Shown here one piece after another: positions 24,548-33,959 of a stretch of DNA of 64,000 bases (position 1 is the first letter of the stretch; every line of letters begins with the position of its first letter). Source of the stretch: Bog-793 sp963803025 (GTDB lineage Bacteria; Actinomycetota; Acidimicrobiia; Acidimicrobiales; Bog-793); assembly GCA_963803025.1 (NCBI GenBank), contig CAWDKZ010000011.1:62001-126000 (forward strand), written 5' to 3'. The notes under the pieces are model-generated. The model was not told the origin of the DNA. It ran no database searches and was given only the letters and a program-made list of their open reading frames with translations. Position numbers and translations under genes: made by a program.

Positions 24548-26308
24548 ATGAGTGGATGGAGGATTTCGCGAGTTGTTTGGCAAGCGTCCGTAGTCATCGT
24601 CGCGGTCGTCACCCTTTCCGGCCTTATTGACGTCGCTAGCACCAGTGCCCTTGCTTCGTTCGCGGCGTCGCATAGGCCCGTAAACAAGGAAACGTCCGTC
24701 CCGAAGGGACTCGCTCCTGTCGGAGTCGGGCCCGACGCCAGCCCCCCTAGTCCAGGTTGGCAGTACTTCTACGCGAAATCGTACGAGTTGGCGACGACTA
24801 CAGGTTCATTCGGAACCTTCCTTGTCGAGGACCCGGCAGTTTCGATCGTCGACGGTCACTCCCTTGCGGAAATGAGCGTTGAGTCGAATGACGGGAGTCA
24901 GGTCATCGAGGTTGGCTGGACCGTCGACCCGGGACAGTTCGGCGATACGCTTCCGCACCTCTTTGTCTTCCACTGGGTCAATGGTGTGCCCGCTTGCTAC
25001 GACGGTTGTGGTTTCGTGCAGGTGAGCGCCACCGTGACTCCCGGCAAGGCTTTATCCGCGGGCGAGAGCGATGTCTTTGAGATCGCATACGCGGACTCCA
25101 ACTGGAACGTCTACTACAACGGCGCCCTCGTCGGGTACTTCCCGGGATCTCTCTGGTCCGGCAGCTTCACGTCGCTCGGACTGACCCAGTGGTTTGGCGA
25201 AGTCGCTGCGGGATCGTCGGTGCCCTGCTCGCAGATGGGCAGCGGCGCTTTCGCCGGCGCCGACGGAGCTGACACGATCAACGGAATGGGTTTTGTTGAT
25301 GGGCCAACAGCCTCCATTACGGTCTTGGCCACGAACGATGCCTATTACAGCGCGGAGGCGACCTCGCCGGATTCCATGAGTTTCGGTGGCCCAGGTGGAT
25401 GCGCGGCGACCTCTGCGACTATCACGTCGACGTCGTCTTCGACCCCAGTTGTCGGCCAGTCCGTCGACGTCACCGTTTCAGTCGTGGGCCCCTCGACGGC
25501 TCCTGGGGCCAACACGCCGACCGGGTCGGTCACGGTCTCCGCCGGTTCCAACTCATGCCAGGCGTCGCTCACCGGATCGAATGGGACAGCAGTCGGCACG
25601 TGCTCCATTATCGAGGAAGTCCCGGGCAACTACTCGCTCACTGCCAGCTACTCGGGCGACAGTGCCTTCGACTCCAGCGAGACCTCCATCTCGAAGCCGT
25701 TAACCGTCGGGAAGGCGACCTCCAGTACGACCCTCCTGCATTTGACCCCGAAAGTGACTTACGGCGACGAAGAGGCCGAGCAACTCGCTGTCGAGGTTTG
25801 GCCCGAGTTCCCTGGCTCGTTGCCGAGTGGGACTGTGAGGTTGAAGGACGCGACGACGATCCTGTGCACGATCGCGCTGTCCAGCTCTTGCAGGCTGTCG
25901 GCGAGACGCCTTCCGGTGGGCACCTACGGATTGGTCGCCGCCTACGGCGGGGACAGTGATTTCTATGGCTCGGTTTCGCCAATTCGGACTCTCACGGTCG
26001 TGAAAGCAAGCGCGAAGACCTCGCTCAGGCTTTCAACTGCCTATGTGAGCTACGGGGACGAAGGCGCCGAACAACTCGGTGTCGCCGTCTCACCCGAGTT
26101 CGCCGGAGCGATGCCTAGCGGGAGGGTTACGGTCAAAGAGTCCAGAACGGTTGTCTGTGAGATCACGCTCTCTTCGGGCAAGGGATCCTGCGACCTGTCC
26201 GCGAAGAAGCTCAAGGCAGGCACGTACCGTCTGGTCGCCACCTACGGCGGCAACAGGGAGTTCAATAGCTCAAGTTCGATCAGCAAGACGCTCAACGTCA
26301 CCGAGTGA
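24548..26308 (+). CDS. Secreted neprosin-type glutamic peptidase with Ig-like repeats
   Basis: A 586-residue protein: signal peptide (core about 12-35), then a neprosin domain at about residues 75-265. This domain has the plant-neprosin blocks around VIEVGWTVDP, GDTLPHLFVFHWVNG, CGFVQVS, NWNVYYNG-LVGYFP, WFGEVA and QMGSGAF. The two catalytic Glu of the family align with E121 (IEVGW) and E218 (FGEVA). Three Ig-like (Big_3-type) repeats of about 95 residues follow, two of them closely alike (SYGDEGAEQLGVAVSPEF and its cousin). Neprosins are acid-active prolyl endopeptidases. Activity here is inferred. Confidence 0.82.
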   Translation: MSGWRISRVVWQASVVIVAVVTLSGLIDVASTSALASFAASHRPVNKETSVPKGLAPVGVGPDASPPSPGWQYFYAKSYELATTTGSFGTFLVEDPAVSIVDGHSLAEMSVESNDGSQVIEVGWTVDPGQFGDTLPHLFVFHWVNGVPACYDGCGFVQVSATVTPGKALSAGESDVFEIAYADSNWNVYYNGALVGYFPGSLWSGSFTSLGLTQWFGEVAAGSSVPCSQMGSGAFAGADGADTINGMGFVDGPTASITVLATNDAYYSAEATSPDSMSFGGPGGCAATSATITSTSSSTPVVGQSVDVTVSVVGPSTAPGANTPTGSVTVSAGSNSCQASLTGSNGTAVGTCSIIEEVPGNYSLTASYSGDSAFDSSETSISKPLTVGKATSSTTLLHLTPKVTYGDEEAEQLAVEVWPEFPGSLPSGTVRLKDATTILCTIALSSSCRLSARRLPVGTYGLVAAYGGDSDFYGSVSPIRTLTVVKASAKTSLRLSTAYVSYGDEGAEQLGVAVSPEFAGAMPSGRVTVKESRTVVCEITLSSGKGSCDLSAKKLKAGTYRLVATYGGNREFNSSSSISKTLNVTE

Positions 26309-27075
26309 TTAGCCGACCAGCAGTAATCGAAGCTCCGAGATGGCAGTCCCATTTCCCTCTGTAATGATGCCTCTCACGGAGTGGATCCTCTGTACGGATG
26401 GCCGCGGCCACAAGGTGCTTAAACGAGGCGCCTCGAGGCAGTGACGGTTGTCCTGATGGTTCTCAGTAGGTCGACGACCAGGTCGACTCTCCCATTGAGA
26501 GCCTCTCGAACCTGATGCCCCGACTCGATCGCCTCTGCTGCCCGCTGCTCCACCGTCGCCGCGACTGACTAATGACCAATCCATCGCGCGTCCATCGCGC
26601 GGACGCTGACATTGCGGGTAGTTCGCCAGGGTGTTGATAACGCTATGAGCTGCTGTAACACATCGCCGTAGTTCGCCGAAATACGGCCAAAAGTGGTTTG
26701 CAACCAGTCGCAGAACGTTGGTGTCGGAGAAGCGACGCGCTCGATTCTGCTACCGGGCACTGACGACTAAAGCCTTCCGACAACTGAGGCGTTGGAGAGC
26801 CATTGGTTTGATGAGCCAACGGGGTCGTCGGGGGCTCGCTTTGTCCAATCCGGGCTCGTGGCCCCAACTCGACCTGCTCAGGGACACCCCGAGGTCCGGC
26901 TGCGCCGAACGATACGGGGCGCGTGTTCGGCGCGTCGGGGATGTGAACTTCGAGCGGGCCGAGCTGTTTGGGCGGGTCAGGCCGGCAGCGGGGCTCCGCG
27001 CTCGGAGTTTGCAATTTGTTGCCGATGCGCCCTGAATGCACCCTTGAGCATCTCGCGCGTCAAGCATGCTGCCGA
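26309..27075. other. Gene-poor stretch
   Basis: About 770 bases between the neprosin-like gene and the 3' end of the threonine dehydratase gene. It has lower coding-like periodicity. Open frames on both strands (about 26643-27041 minus, 26718-27035 plus) show no domain. Nothing supportable was seen. Confidence 0.5.
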
Positions 27076-28311
27076 CTAAAGCAGGAAGGAAAACAATGGT
27101 GATCCCGGCGGCACCTGCTCGATCTCGAGCGGACTTTCTGCCATGCGCTGCAGGAGGCCTCCAAGACGACTGGGATGGTCGATTTCGATGCCGACGAGCG
27201 CAGGTCCCGTCTCCCGATTGTTCTTCTTCACGTACTCGAAGACGACAATGTCCTCGCCATCTCGCAGTACCTCATCGAGAAAGTGGCGGAGCGCCCCGGG
27301 CTCCTGGGGGAAGGTCACGAGGAAGTAGTGACGAAGGCCCTCGTAGAGGAGCGACCGTTCGACAATCTCTGCGTAGCGACTGACGTCATTGTTGCCGCCC
27401 GAGACGATGCACACGATCGGACCTTCGGGTGGCTCACTGAGAAAGCGGCGGGTTGCGGCGCTCGCCAGAGCTCCAGCTGGCTCGGCAATGATGCCTTCGG
27501 ACTGGTAGAGGTCGAGTATCTCCGTGCAGACCGCACCTTCAGGCACTTCCACGATCTCGTCAACCAGATCGCGCACGATCGGATAGGTGAGGTCCCCGAC
27601 GCACCCGACTGCTGCGCCGTCGACGAAGGCATCGATTGTGGACAATGGAACGGGTGCACCCGCAGCGAGTGCTGCGGTCATGCTCGCCGCGCCCGCAGGC
27701 TCGGCCCCGATGATCCGAACCTGAGAAGAACTTTCCTTCAGCCAAGTAGCGATCCCGGCGATGAGTCCTCCGCCGCCAACCGGCACGACGATCGTGGCGA
27801 ACTGTTGAATCTGCTCGGCGATTTGCACTGCGACGGTGCCCTGGCCAGCGATCGTCCGGGCGTCGTTGAACGGGTGGACGTAGACGGCCCCACTCTTTGT
27901 GCCGTCGGCGAGCGCAGCCGCGCTGGCCTCGTCGTAGGAGCTTCCGGCCGCGACGAGCTCGACCCAGCGACCACCGATCGCTCGAATGCGCTCGCGTTTT
28001 TGGCGTGGCGTGCTCGTCGGGAGAAAGACCCGACCCTCGATCTCAAGTCGGCGGCAGGCAAAGGCGAGGCCCTGTCCGTGATTGCCCGCGCTCGCGCAGA
28101 CGACGCCAAGCGAGCGCTCCTCCGGAGCGAGCGAGGAAATGAAATTGTAGGCCCCGCGTACCTTGTAGGAGCGACCAATCTGCAAGTCCTCTCGCTTCAA
28201 TAGCACGGGAACACCGAGATCCTCCGAGAGTCGATCACTTCGCTCGAGTGGCGTGCGACGGATGACGTCTCGAAGTCGGTCGGCGGCAGCATCAACCTCA
28301 GTCGCGTTCAC
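27076..28311 (-). CDS. ilvA: Threonine dehydratase (threonine ammonia-lyase)
   Basis: A 411-residue fold-type II PLP enzyme that deaminates threonine (and serine) to 2-oxobutyrate. The PLP lysine lies in SYKVRGAYNF, the phosphate loop is VGGGGLIAG, and the conserved CASAGNHGQGLA is present. A C-terminal ACT-like domain (from about residue 325, HYFLVTFPQEPGALRHFL) suggests allosteric control. I chose GTG 28311 (N-A-T-EVDAAADRLRDV), which gives the usual N-terminus. The frame is open to 28449 with an ATG at 28341 as an alternative. The biosynthetic and catabolic types cannot be told apart from the sequence alone. Confidence 0.93.
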   Translation of the reverse strand: MNATEVDAAADRLRDVIRRTPLERSDRLSEDLGVPVLLKREDLQIGRSYKVRGAYNFISSLAPEERSLGVVCASAGNHGQGLAFACRRLEIEGRVFLPTSTPRQKRERIRAIGGRWVELVAAGSSYDEASAAALADGTKSGAVYVHPFNDARTIAGQGTVAVQIAEQIQQFATIVVPVGGGGLIAGIATWLKESSSQVRIIGAEPAGAASMTAALAAGAPVPLSTIDAFVDGAAVGCVGDLTYPIVRDLVDEIVEVPEGAVCTEILDLYQSEGIIAEPAGALASAATRRFLSEPPEGPIVCIVSGGNNDVSRYAEIVERSLLYEGLRHYFLVTFPQEPGALRHFLDEVLRDGEDIVVFEYVKKNNRETGPALVGIEIDHPSRLGGLLQRMAESPLEIEQVPPGSPLFSFLL

Positions 28312-28627
28312 AACGCCGAGTCTCCCATCCCACCTGAACATCGGGTCAGGATTGACCAAGACTGCCGGATCCGCGGTGCGACAGAACGATATCCTGGCTC
28401 GGTGGTCACCCCGCAAATATTCGACCATGTGCATCCCCGACTTCGACACGGGCCCTCATGCAGTCGTGACGCCCCCAAAAGCCGGCAACTCAGGACCCAG
28501 CCGTCGCCTCACCGGGGTCTGACGGTGGATCGAGGCTTAGTCTGCACTGGGTTGCCTCTTGAAAGCGATGCAACAGGGCACCGCTTCAGCCGCGGTTACT
28601 CAAATCGGGATTCTGTGGAGAGGAGCG
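28312..28627. other. Intergenic, no gene seen
   Basis: About 315 bases, part of which is the open upstream extension of the threonine dehydratase frame. It presumably holds that gene's promoter. No box was assigned. Confidence 0.4.
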
Positions 28628-30100
28628 TCACGGCCCCGTGTAGCTCACAGAGAAACCGTTAGTCGAAGGCAGCGACGGTGTCGAGAGCACGACGCCGTTC
28701 TGCACGATCTCCCATCCTTCATCTGATGTCAGGGACCAGGTCGAGAAGCTTGTCATGAGGTCCGAGAACGTGACGGTTCCATAGTCGGCAAACGGAACTT
28801 CAGAACCTGAGGCGTTGCTAGGGTCCTCGACGATCCATTCGCACGTGTATCCACCCTCATAGCTGAGGCCAACTGTCGATCCCTGATCAGTGAAAGTTGA
28901 CGCGGCGTCGGCACCGACGCCCCACGCTTCTCCGGTGATCATCCAACCCGAGATCGCCGTTGTCAGATCGTCGACCCTCGTCACCCACGACCCGTCACTT
29001 GCCTGACCGACGCTTGCCTCAATCGAGTCGCCCGGAGATACGGGGAGGCCAGAGAAGCTAAACAACTGATTGGGAATGCTCGGATACGCTTCGAACCAGC
29101 CGGTGTCCTGCTGGACGCCGTCGACACAATCGTCCTCAATGCCCGTTTGGAGAAGGACGCCGGATGATCCCCCGGTCGGCCATGCTTCGCCCCCGATGCC
29201 AACCCACGTGACCGATCTGGCATTCGGCGTGTCAGCACAGTTCAGTGTTGGCACATTCCATTCACCGCTCACACCGGTGATCAGCGCGCTGCTCGAAGGC
29301 ACGACGTAGCCCGACCAGTTTTGGTCCTGCTCGAACGAGGGCGCAGGGGGCGTTTGCACCAGGGTTTGGGTGGCGGTCGCCGATTGGCCGCTGGCGTTCG
29401 CCGCGGTGAAGGTGAAAGTCCACTGCTGCTCGACTGAAGTCGAAGCGAACGTTATGTCGTACATCCCATAACAACTAACCGTCGCGGGATTGCTGCCCGA
29501 CCAAAGTGGCGGACTGGATGACAGCGAGCAGATTGAGGCATTCGTTGACGAATAAGTGAGGGTGATCGAGCCGCCCGCGGACGGGATGGTGCTCGCGCTG
29601 ATGGTGAGCGACGCCGTCGGTATGGTCGTGGTCGTCGTGGATGTTGTGCTCGCGGGGGCGCGATAAACGCACTCGCGATGGCGGACCTCATGGCCTTTCA
29701 CCTTGTGCTCGCGGAGGATGCTGTGGTAGTCGGTGCGGCAGTGCGCCGCGTGGCCGAGCGGGTAGGCGGGGTGCGTAGCCGCAGCAGTGAGAAGAGGCGC
29801 AGCCACAGAGGGGTGAACCGGCGCGGCGGTCGGATCACTCGGTACCGCATAGGGGTGCGTGACAGGGAACGACGGGTCGGCACTCGTTCTGTCGCCCCAG
29901 TTCCAATTATTGGAGATGATCGTCGCGTCCGGTGTGTTCGCCTGAGCAAAACCATTTGTCACGACGCTGTTGCCGGTGACTCGCGGGGTGGATAACTGAA
30001 TCATCGAAGGAGTCGCGGCCGCGACTCCGGCGACGGGGATCGTCACAGCCGCCAGGACAAGCACGACGACGAGGAGGATCTTCCATGCAGTGGCGCGCAT
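28628..30100 (-). CDS. Secreted G1-family (eqolisin) glutamic peptidase
   Basis: A 490-residue protein: signal peptide (WKILLVVVLVLAAVTIPVAG), a Ser/Thr-rich linker, an Ig-like segment (about 160-255) and a C-terminal peptidase G1 domain from about residue 270 (QNWSGYV). The domain has the catalytic glutamine Q318 in LLQTGIED, FEAYP, and the catalytic glutamate E421 in CEWIVEDP. Eqolisins are acid proteases insensitive to pepstatin. ATG 30100 is preceded by GGGAAGGGG. The open frame to 30358 is GC-rich low-complexity sequence. It probably digests protein outside the cell at low pH (inference). Confidence 0.85.
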   Translation of the reverse strand: MRATAWKILLVVVLVLAAVTIPVAGVAAATPSMIQLSTPRVTGNSVVTNGFAQANTPDATIISNNWNWGDRTSADPSFPVTHPYAVPSDPTAAPVHPSVAAPLLTAAATHPAYPLGHAAHCRTDYHSILREHKVKGHEVRHRECVYRAPASTTSTTTTTIPTASLTISASTIPSAGGSITLTYSSTNASICSLSSSPPLWSGSNPATVSCYGMYDITFASTSVEQQWTFTFTAANASGQSATATQTLVQTPPAPSFEQDQNWSGYVVPSSSALITGVSGEWNVPTLNCADTPNARSVTWVGIGGEAWPTGGSSGVLLQTGIEDDCVDGVQQDTGWFEAYPSIPNQLFSFSGLPVSPGDSIEASVGQASDGSWVTRVDDLTTAISGWMITGEAWGVGADAASTFTDQGSTVGLSYEGGYTCEWIVEDPSNASGSEVPFADYGTVTFSDLMTSFSTWSLTSDEGWEIVQNGVVLSTPSLPSTNGFSVSYTGP

Positions 30101-30405
30101 TGTCGCCCCTTCCCGCTGCGCCGGGTTCATCATCGCGCCTTTCGTGGGCGAGGCCGAGAGAGCGAAGGGGCAAGCGGGCGGCCAAGGGAAGGGCGAGCGG
30201 GACGGCCGGCTGGGCGGCCGGGTGGCGCCCCACCGAGGGGCGAACGCACGGAACGCACGGGCGGCGGGGAGAGGGACCGGCCCCAGCCGGCCCAGGGGGA
30301 CAGAGCCTTTAGGGCGGGAAGCTTCAGGGCCGGCGGACAGGCGCCCACGTTGGCCCACGTGCCTGGGAGAGGTCCGGGTCGTTCCTTCGGGCGGGATCCA
30401 ACTCG
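30101..30405. other. GC-rich leader with repeat
   Basis: About 305 very GC-rich bases upstream of the G1 peptidase gene. One copy of a 27-base direct repeat lies at 30335-30361. No gene is called. Confidence 0.45.
30335..30361. repeat. Direct repeat, copy 1
   Basis: The 27-base sequence beginning GGACAGGCGCCCACGTT and ending GCCCACGTG recurs at 31683-31709 in the same orientation with one mismatch. The copies bracket the MFS gene. Each also lies upstream of a minus-strand gene (G1 peptidase and MFS), so it may be a shared regulatory element. Confidence 0.75.
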
Positions 30406-31617
30406 TCAGGACAGCGTGGCTTCAGTTGGCGACGCCTCGAGGTTCCACACGCTCCTCACGGCGAGGATGGCGACGATCGAGACGATCTCGAGCAGAGCCG
30501 AGACTACAAGGACCACGCGGATCCCGACCGCACCAGCAAGCGGCGCAGCGATGGCGAGGCCGATCGGGTAGGCCAACAAGGAGCCGAACCAGTCGTACGC
30601 CACCACGCGAGAGAGCAGCTCCTCCGGCACATGTCGCTGGACCGTTGTAAAGAAGAGGCTGTTGAAAGTGACCAACCCGGCACCTCCGAAGCCAGCTGCT
30701 AGGACAACGGCGGCCACCGGCAGCCCGGCTCCTATGGCGAGCGGCGGGAGCGAGAAGAAGATGACGAGCGGAAGGGCCACCCGCAACGGATGCTGCGCGC
30801 GGATCCTCGTACTGAGGAGGCCTCCGACCACAGATCCCACACCGGCTGCTGTAGCGATGATCGCCCACGACTTCGCCCCCGAGTAGAAGCGGATGCTCGC
30901 CACCGGTCCGAGCACGACGTAGACGGCGAACAACATGTTGAAGACTCCAGCTCCGACCACGCTCTTCCAGTACCAGTCCCGTGACCGGAATTCGTCCCAA
31001 CCTTCGCGCAGATCCGCAAGAAAGCGCCTCCCCTCGCCTCTCTCTAGCCGCGCCATCTTCAGCATCGCAAGCGTTGTCACGCTCACTCCGTAGGAGGCGG
31101 CGTCGGCGGCGATCGCCCACCCCGGACCATCGGCGACAACGAGCACACCGGCGATCGCAGGGCCGATGATGGTCGCTGCCGAGGAAGCGGTCTGCAATAA
31201 GGAGTTGGCGGCCTGGAGGTGGACATCCTCGACGAGGGCTGGAACGAGGCCTGCCGACGCTGGCATGAAGAGGGCACTTGCCGCCCCCTGTACGAAGACA
31301 AGAATGAGGACCACGAGAAGTCTCGGCCGTCCACCAAGGAGGAACGCGGCGAGCATCGCCTCGGCGGCAAACCGCACGGCGTCCGAACCCAGCAGTGCTA
31401 AGCGACGCGGGATTCGGTCGGCGACGACTCCACCCGCCAACAGAAAGATCAGCTGGGAGACGGCATAGGCGGTGAGCACGAACCCGAGGTCCGCGGCTGA
31501 ATGGGTGAGGCGCAGGATCGCAAATGCCAACGCCACAGGCACCATGGCGTTCCCGACGGACGAGGTCGCCTGCCCCACGAAGTAGAGGCGGAAGTTCCGT
31601 TCCCGCAACGCTCCCAC
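30406..31617 (-). CDS. MFS exporter (MFS_3/EntS-like)
   Basis: A 403-residue major facilitator with 12 expected membrane segments. The N-terminus LRERNFRLYFVGQATSSVGNAMVPVALAF and the motif ADRIPRRLALLGSD are typical of the MFS_3 group (enterobactin exporter EntS, macrolide efflux). A later LLSRVVAYDWFGSLLAYPIG segment also fits. GTG start at 31617. The substrate is unknown. It lies between the two copies of a 27-base direct repeat. Confidence 0.88.
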   Translation of the reverse strand: MGALRERNFRLYFVGQATSSVGNAMVPVALAFAILRLTHSAADLGFVLTAYAVSQLIFLLAGGVVADRIPRRLALLGSDAVRFAAEAMLAAFLLGGRPRLLVVLILVFVQGAASALFMPASAGLVPALVEDVHLQAANSLLQTASSAATIIGPAIAGVLVVADGPGWAIAADAASYGVSVTTLAMLKMARLERGEGRRFLADLREGWDEFRSRDWYWKSVVGAGVFNMLFAVYVVLGPVASIRFYSGAKSWAIIATAAGVGSVVGGLLSTRIRAQHPLRVALPLVIFFSLPPLAIGAGLPVAAVVLAAGFGGAGLVTFNSLFFTTVQRHVPEELLSRVVAYDWFGSLLAYPIGLAIAAPLAGAVGIRVVLVVSALLEIVSIVAILAVRSVWNLEASPTEATLS

Positions 31618-31682
31618 CCAGCGATGGTGTCATATAGCTGCGACCTCGGTGCAAGGGTGGTGGCACGTGCCCGATCTTGGCC

Positions 31683-31709
31683 GGACAGGCGCCCACGTTC
31701 GCCCACGTG
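31683..31709. repeat. Direct repeat, copy 2
   Basis: Second copy of the 27-base repeat (26 of 27 bases identical to 30335-30361). It lies 66 bases upstream of the MFS start codon. Each copy contains two GCCCACGT units. Confidence 0.75.
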
Positions 31710-31892
31710 GCGGCGTAGGGGGCGGGTGGCAGAGCGGGTCCCAAAGTAGGCCCTATGCCCGCATGGTCCACCTCTGGTGAACTCGGTCTCAGCCTGGCTA
31801 GGGGGAAGCAAGGCCGAAGGAAGCGCGGCGCGTTCCATTCGGGAGACGGATCACCCAGAGGACTTGTTCGCTCTTGTCTCAGAGCGGGGCGC

Positions 31893-32405
31893 TCAGTCTG
31901 TCGTTGACTCGAGATCTCGCAGGCTCGCCACTTCGGCATCGATCCGTCGTGAGGGTGTCTCGCGCCTCTTCGCAGTCTCGATGGCACGCACATGCTCCCG
32001 CTTGCGGCAGTACGACGGTCGGTCATACGCGCTGCGAGCGGCTGGATCCGCGTCCAGGGCATCGGCGAAGTCCGTTGGCTCAACCACCACGCGGGGCTCG
32101 ACATCTAGCTCGACCTCGACCTCGTCGCCGGTTGCGACACCGGCAGCTCTCCGGTTGGCGCTGCTGAGCCCGATCAAGTAGCGGCTACGCATGATCGCGA
32201 TTCTGCTATTCCAGGCATGCCCGCTGATCGTGATGGTCACTGCTTGACGCTTGCCCCCACCAAGCGCTTGGTCCACTTCTTCTGGCACCTCTGCGATGCA
32301 CACCGCCGCAGCAGTCGCGACGCCATGATGGGCGACCAATCCCTCTTCACTAGCGCCGCCCAGGTGGAGCGGCTGTGGGAGATCTCTGCTCCCCTGCTCA
32401 AGCAC
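31893..32405 (-). CDS. DUF1905/YdeI-like protein, N-terminus uncertain
   Basis: From about residue 40 the protein matches the DUF1905-plus-YdeI (OmpD-associated) architecture: EVPEEVDQALGGGKR, SRIAIMRSRYLIGLS, VATGDEVEVELDVEPR, then a bundle with FADALDADPAARSAYD and the conserved YCRKREHVRAIETAKRRETPSRRI. The function of the family is unclear (peptide-resistance or stress annotations exist). The first strand, usually ending GKTATG before the EVPEEV block, is replaced by unrelated sequence here. The start is therefore uncertain, or the 5' end has been lost. Confidence 0.7.
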   Translation of the reverse strand: MLEQGSRDLPQPLHLGGASEEGLVAHHGVATAAAVCIAEVPEEVDQALGGGKRQAVTITISGHAWNSRIAIMRSRYLIGLSSANRRAAGVATGDEVEVELDVEPRVVVEPTDFADALDADPAARSAYDRPSYCRKREHVRAIETAKRRETPSRRIDAEVASLRDLESTTD

Positions 32406-32670
32406 CCCCCTCCGGTCGAGCCCTATTCACGGGGATCCTGCAGCCCTTCTTCGGTCGACACGATGATCGCCCCTCACCGCTGGCACCTCACGAGGAGCAT
32501 TGAGGTGGCACCGAGACACCCGGCACCGGTTGAACGGCGTACGGCCACAATGGTCGCAGCCGCACATCTCGGTAGACCCGAGATGTTGTCGGTGATCGAC
32601 GAACCCGTGGGGGTACCAGGGCCCGATCAAGTCGTTGTCACCACTCAGGCGATCCATGGGAAGCTGAGGC

Positions 32671-33807
32671 ATGGTTGTCGGCCGTGACCTGGCGGCGGTG
32701 GTTGGTGCGCTGCTGATTCTCGCCACCGGATGGAGTGTGATCGGCACGGTCGTCGTCCCCCGCCGGACCCGCAGCCGGCTCCCCAGGACCGTCTCCATCG
32801 CCGTCGATGCGACCTTCCATCTCGTCGCCGACCACTTCGACTCCTACGAGCCGCGCGATCGGATTCTGGCGGCCCAGGCCCCGATTCAACTCATCCTGCA
32901 GATCGTCGCGTGGCTGGCGGCCTTTGAGGTTGGCTTCGGACTGCTGATGTGGCCGTTCGTGGGCACCGCGGGGCTGTCCGGCGCCTTGGAGCAGGCCGGG
33001 TCCGCGCTGTGCACGCTGGGTTACCTGGCGCCTCGCTCCAGCCCTGTGGCAGCACTGGACTCCCTCGCTGCCCTCTCGGGTCTGGGCACGGTGGCCCTCC
33101 AGATCGGCTACCTCCCCACGCTCTACGCCGCCTTCAACCGGCGCGAAACGCTTGTGACGTTGCTGGACTCTCGAGCCGGGGTGCCTTCTTGGGGTCCGGA
33201 ACTACTGGCCCGCACCCACTACGGCGTGGGCACCGGTGTCTCGGCCGTGGGAGAGCTGCCAGAGTTATTTGAGGAGTGGGAACGCTGGTCGGCCGACGTG
33301 GCCGAGAGCCACACCACCTACCTGACCCTCGTCAACTTCCGCTCCCCACGAGCGCTCTCCTCCTGGGTGACTGCACAACTGGCCGTGCTCGATGCGGCCG
33401 CGCTCTATCTGTCGCTATTGCCCGACGCTCCTAGTGCAGTATCGGCCCGGCTGTGTCTGCGCGGCGGCTTCACTTGCCTGACGGCCGTCGCCCGGGCCCG
33501 TGGCTTCGCCATCCCCGATGAGGCCGATCCAAACGACGGCATCACCCTCACCTTCGAGGAATTCGTCGACGCCATCGACCGCTTAGGCAGAGTGGACTTT
33601 CCTCTCGAGCGCTCGAGCGAAGAAGCGTGGCTCGACTTCGTGGGTTGGCGGGTCAACTACGAGGCGGCCGCCTACGCCATCGCCCGCGCTGTCGACGCTC
33701 CGCCGGCGTTGTGGTCGGGACCTCGTCGGCACCCGATCCCAGTGATCCCGCCGCTTCGGCCAGCGGCCCTACGGGCAGGCAAGCCGCCTCCGAGTGCCCC
33801 AGAATAG
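32671..33807 (+). CDS. Ion-channel-like membrane protein
   Basis: A 378-residue protein with hydrophobic segments at about residues 8-28, 70-95 and 125-152. The stretch between the last two, SALCTLGYLAP, looks like a two-TM channel pore loop (potassium channels have T-x-GYG). It is followed by GYLPTLYAAFNRRETLVTLL, shared with actinobacterial proteins annotated as ion channels. The C-terminal 200 residues are cytoplasmic and helical, with no known domain. Selectivity cannot be told. TLGYL departs from the K+ signature. Confidence 0.65.
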   Translation: MVVGRDLAAVVGALLILATGWSVIGTVVVPRRTRSRLPRTVSIAVDATFHLVADHFDSYEPRDRILAAQAPIQLILQIVAWLAAFEVGFGLLMWPFVGTAGLSGALEQAGSALCTLGYLAPRSSPVAALDSLAALSGLGTVALQIGYLPTLYAAFNRRETLVTLLDSRAGVPSWGPELLARTHYGVGTGVSAVGELPELFEEWERWSADVAESHTTYLTLVNFRSPRALSSWVTAQLAVLDAAALYLSLLPDAPSAVSARLCLRGGFTCLTAVARARGFAIPDEADPNDGITLTFEEFVDAIDRLGRVDFPLERSSEEAWLDFVGWRVNYEAAAYAIARAVDAPPALWSGPRRHPIPVIPPLRPAALRAGKPPPSAPE

Positions 33808-33959
33808 AACGAGCGAGCTGTTGCTCGCTCATGACATCCGGATACTGGAGACGGGCGGAACGGACGGATTCTTCACCGAGGGCGAGTCGTCAACAGTTCA
33901 TCTCTTGAGAGCGGACGATTCTCACCGACACAGCGACCACAACACAGCAAGGAGGCTTC

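Noticed and set aside
26309..27075. Overlapping frames on both strands as genes
   Set aside because: No domains, start signals or consistent codon bias.
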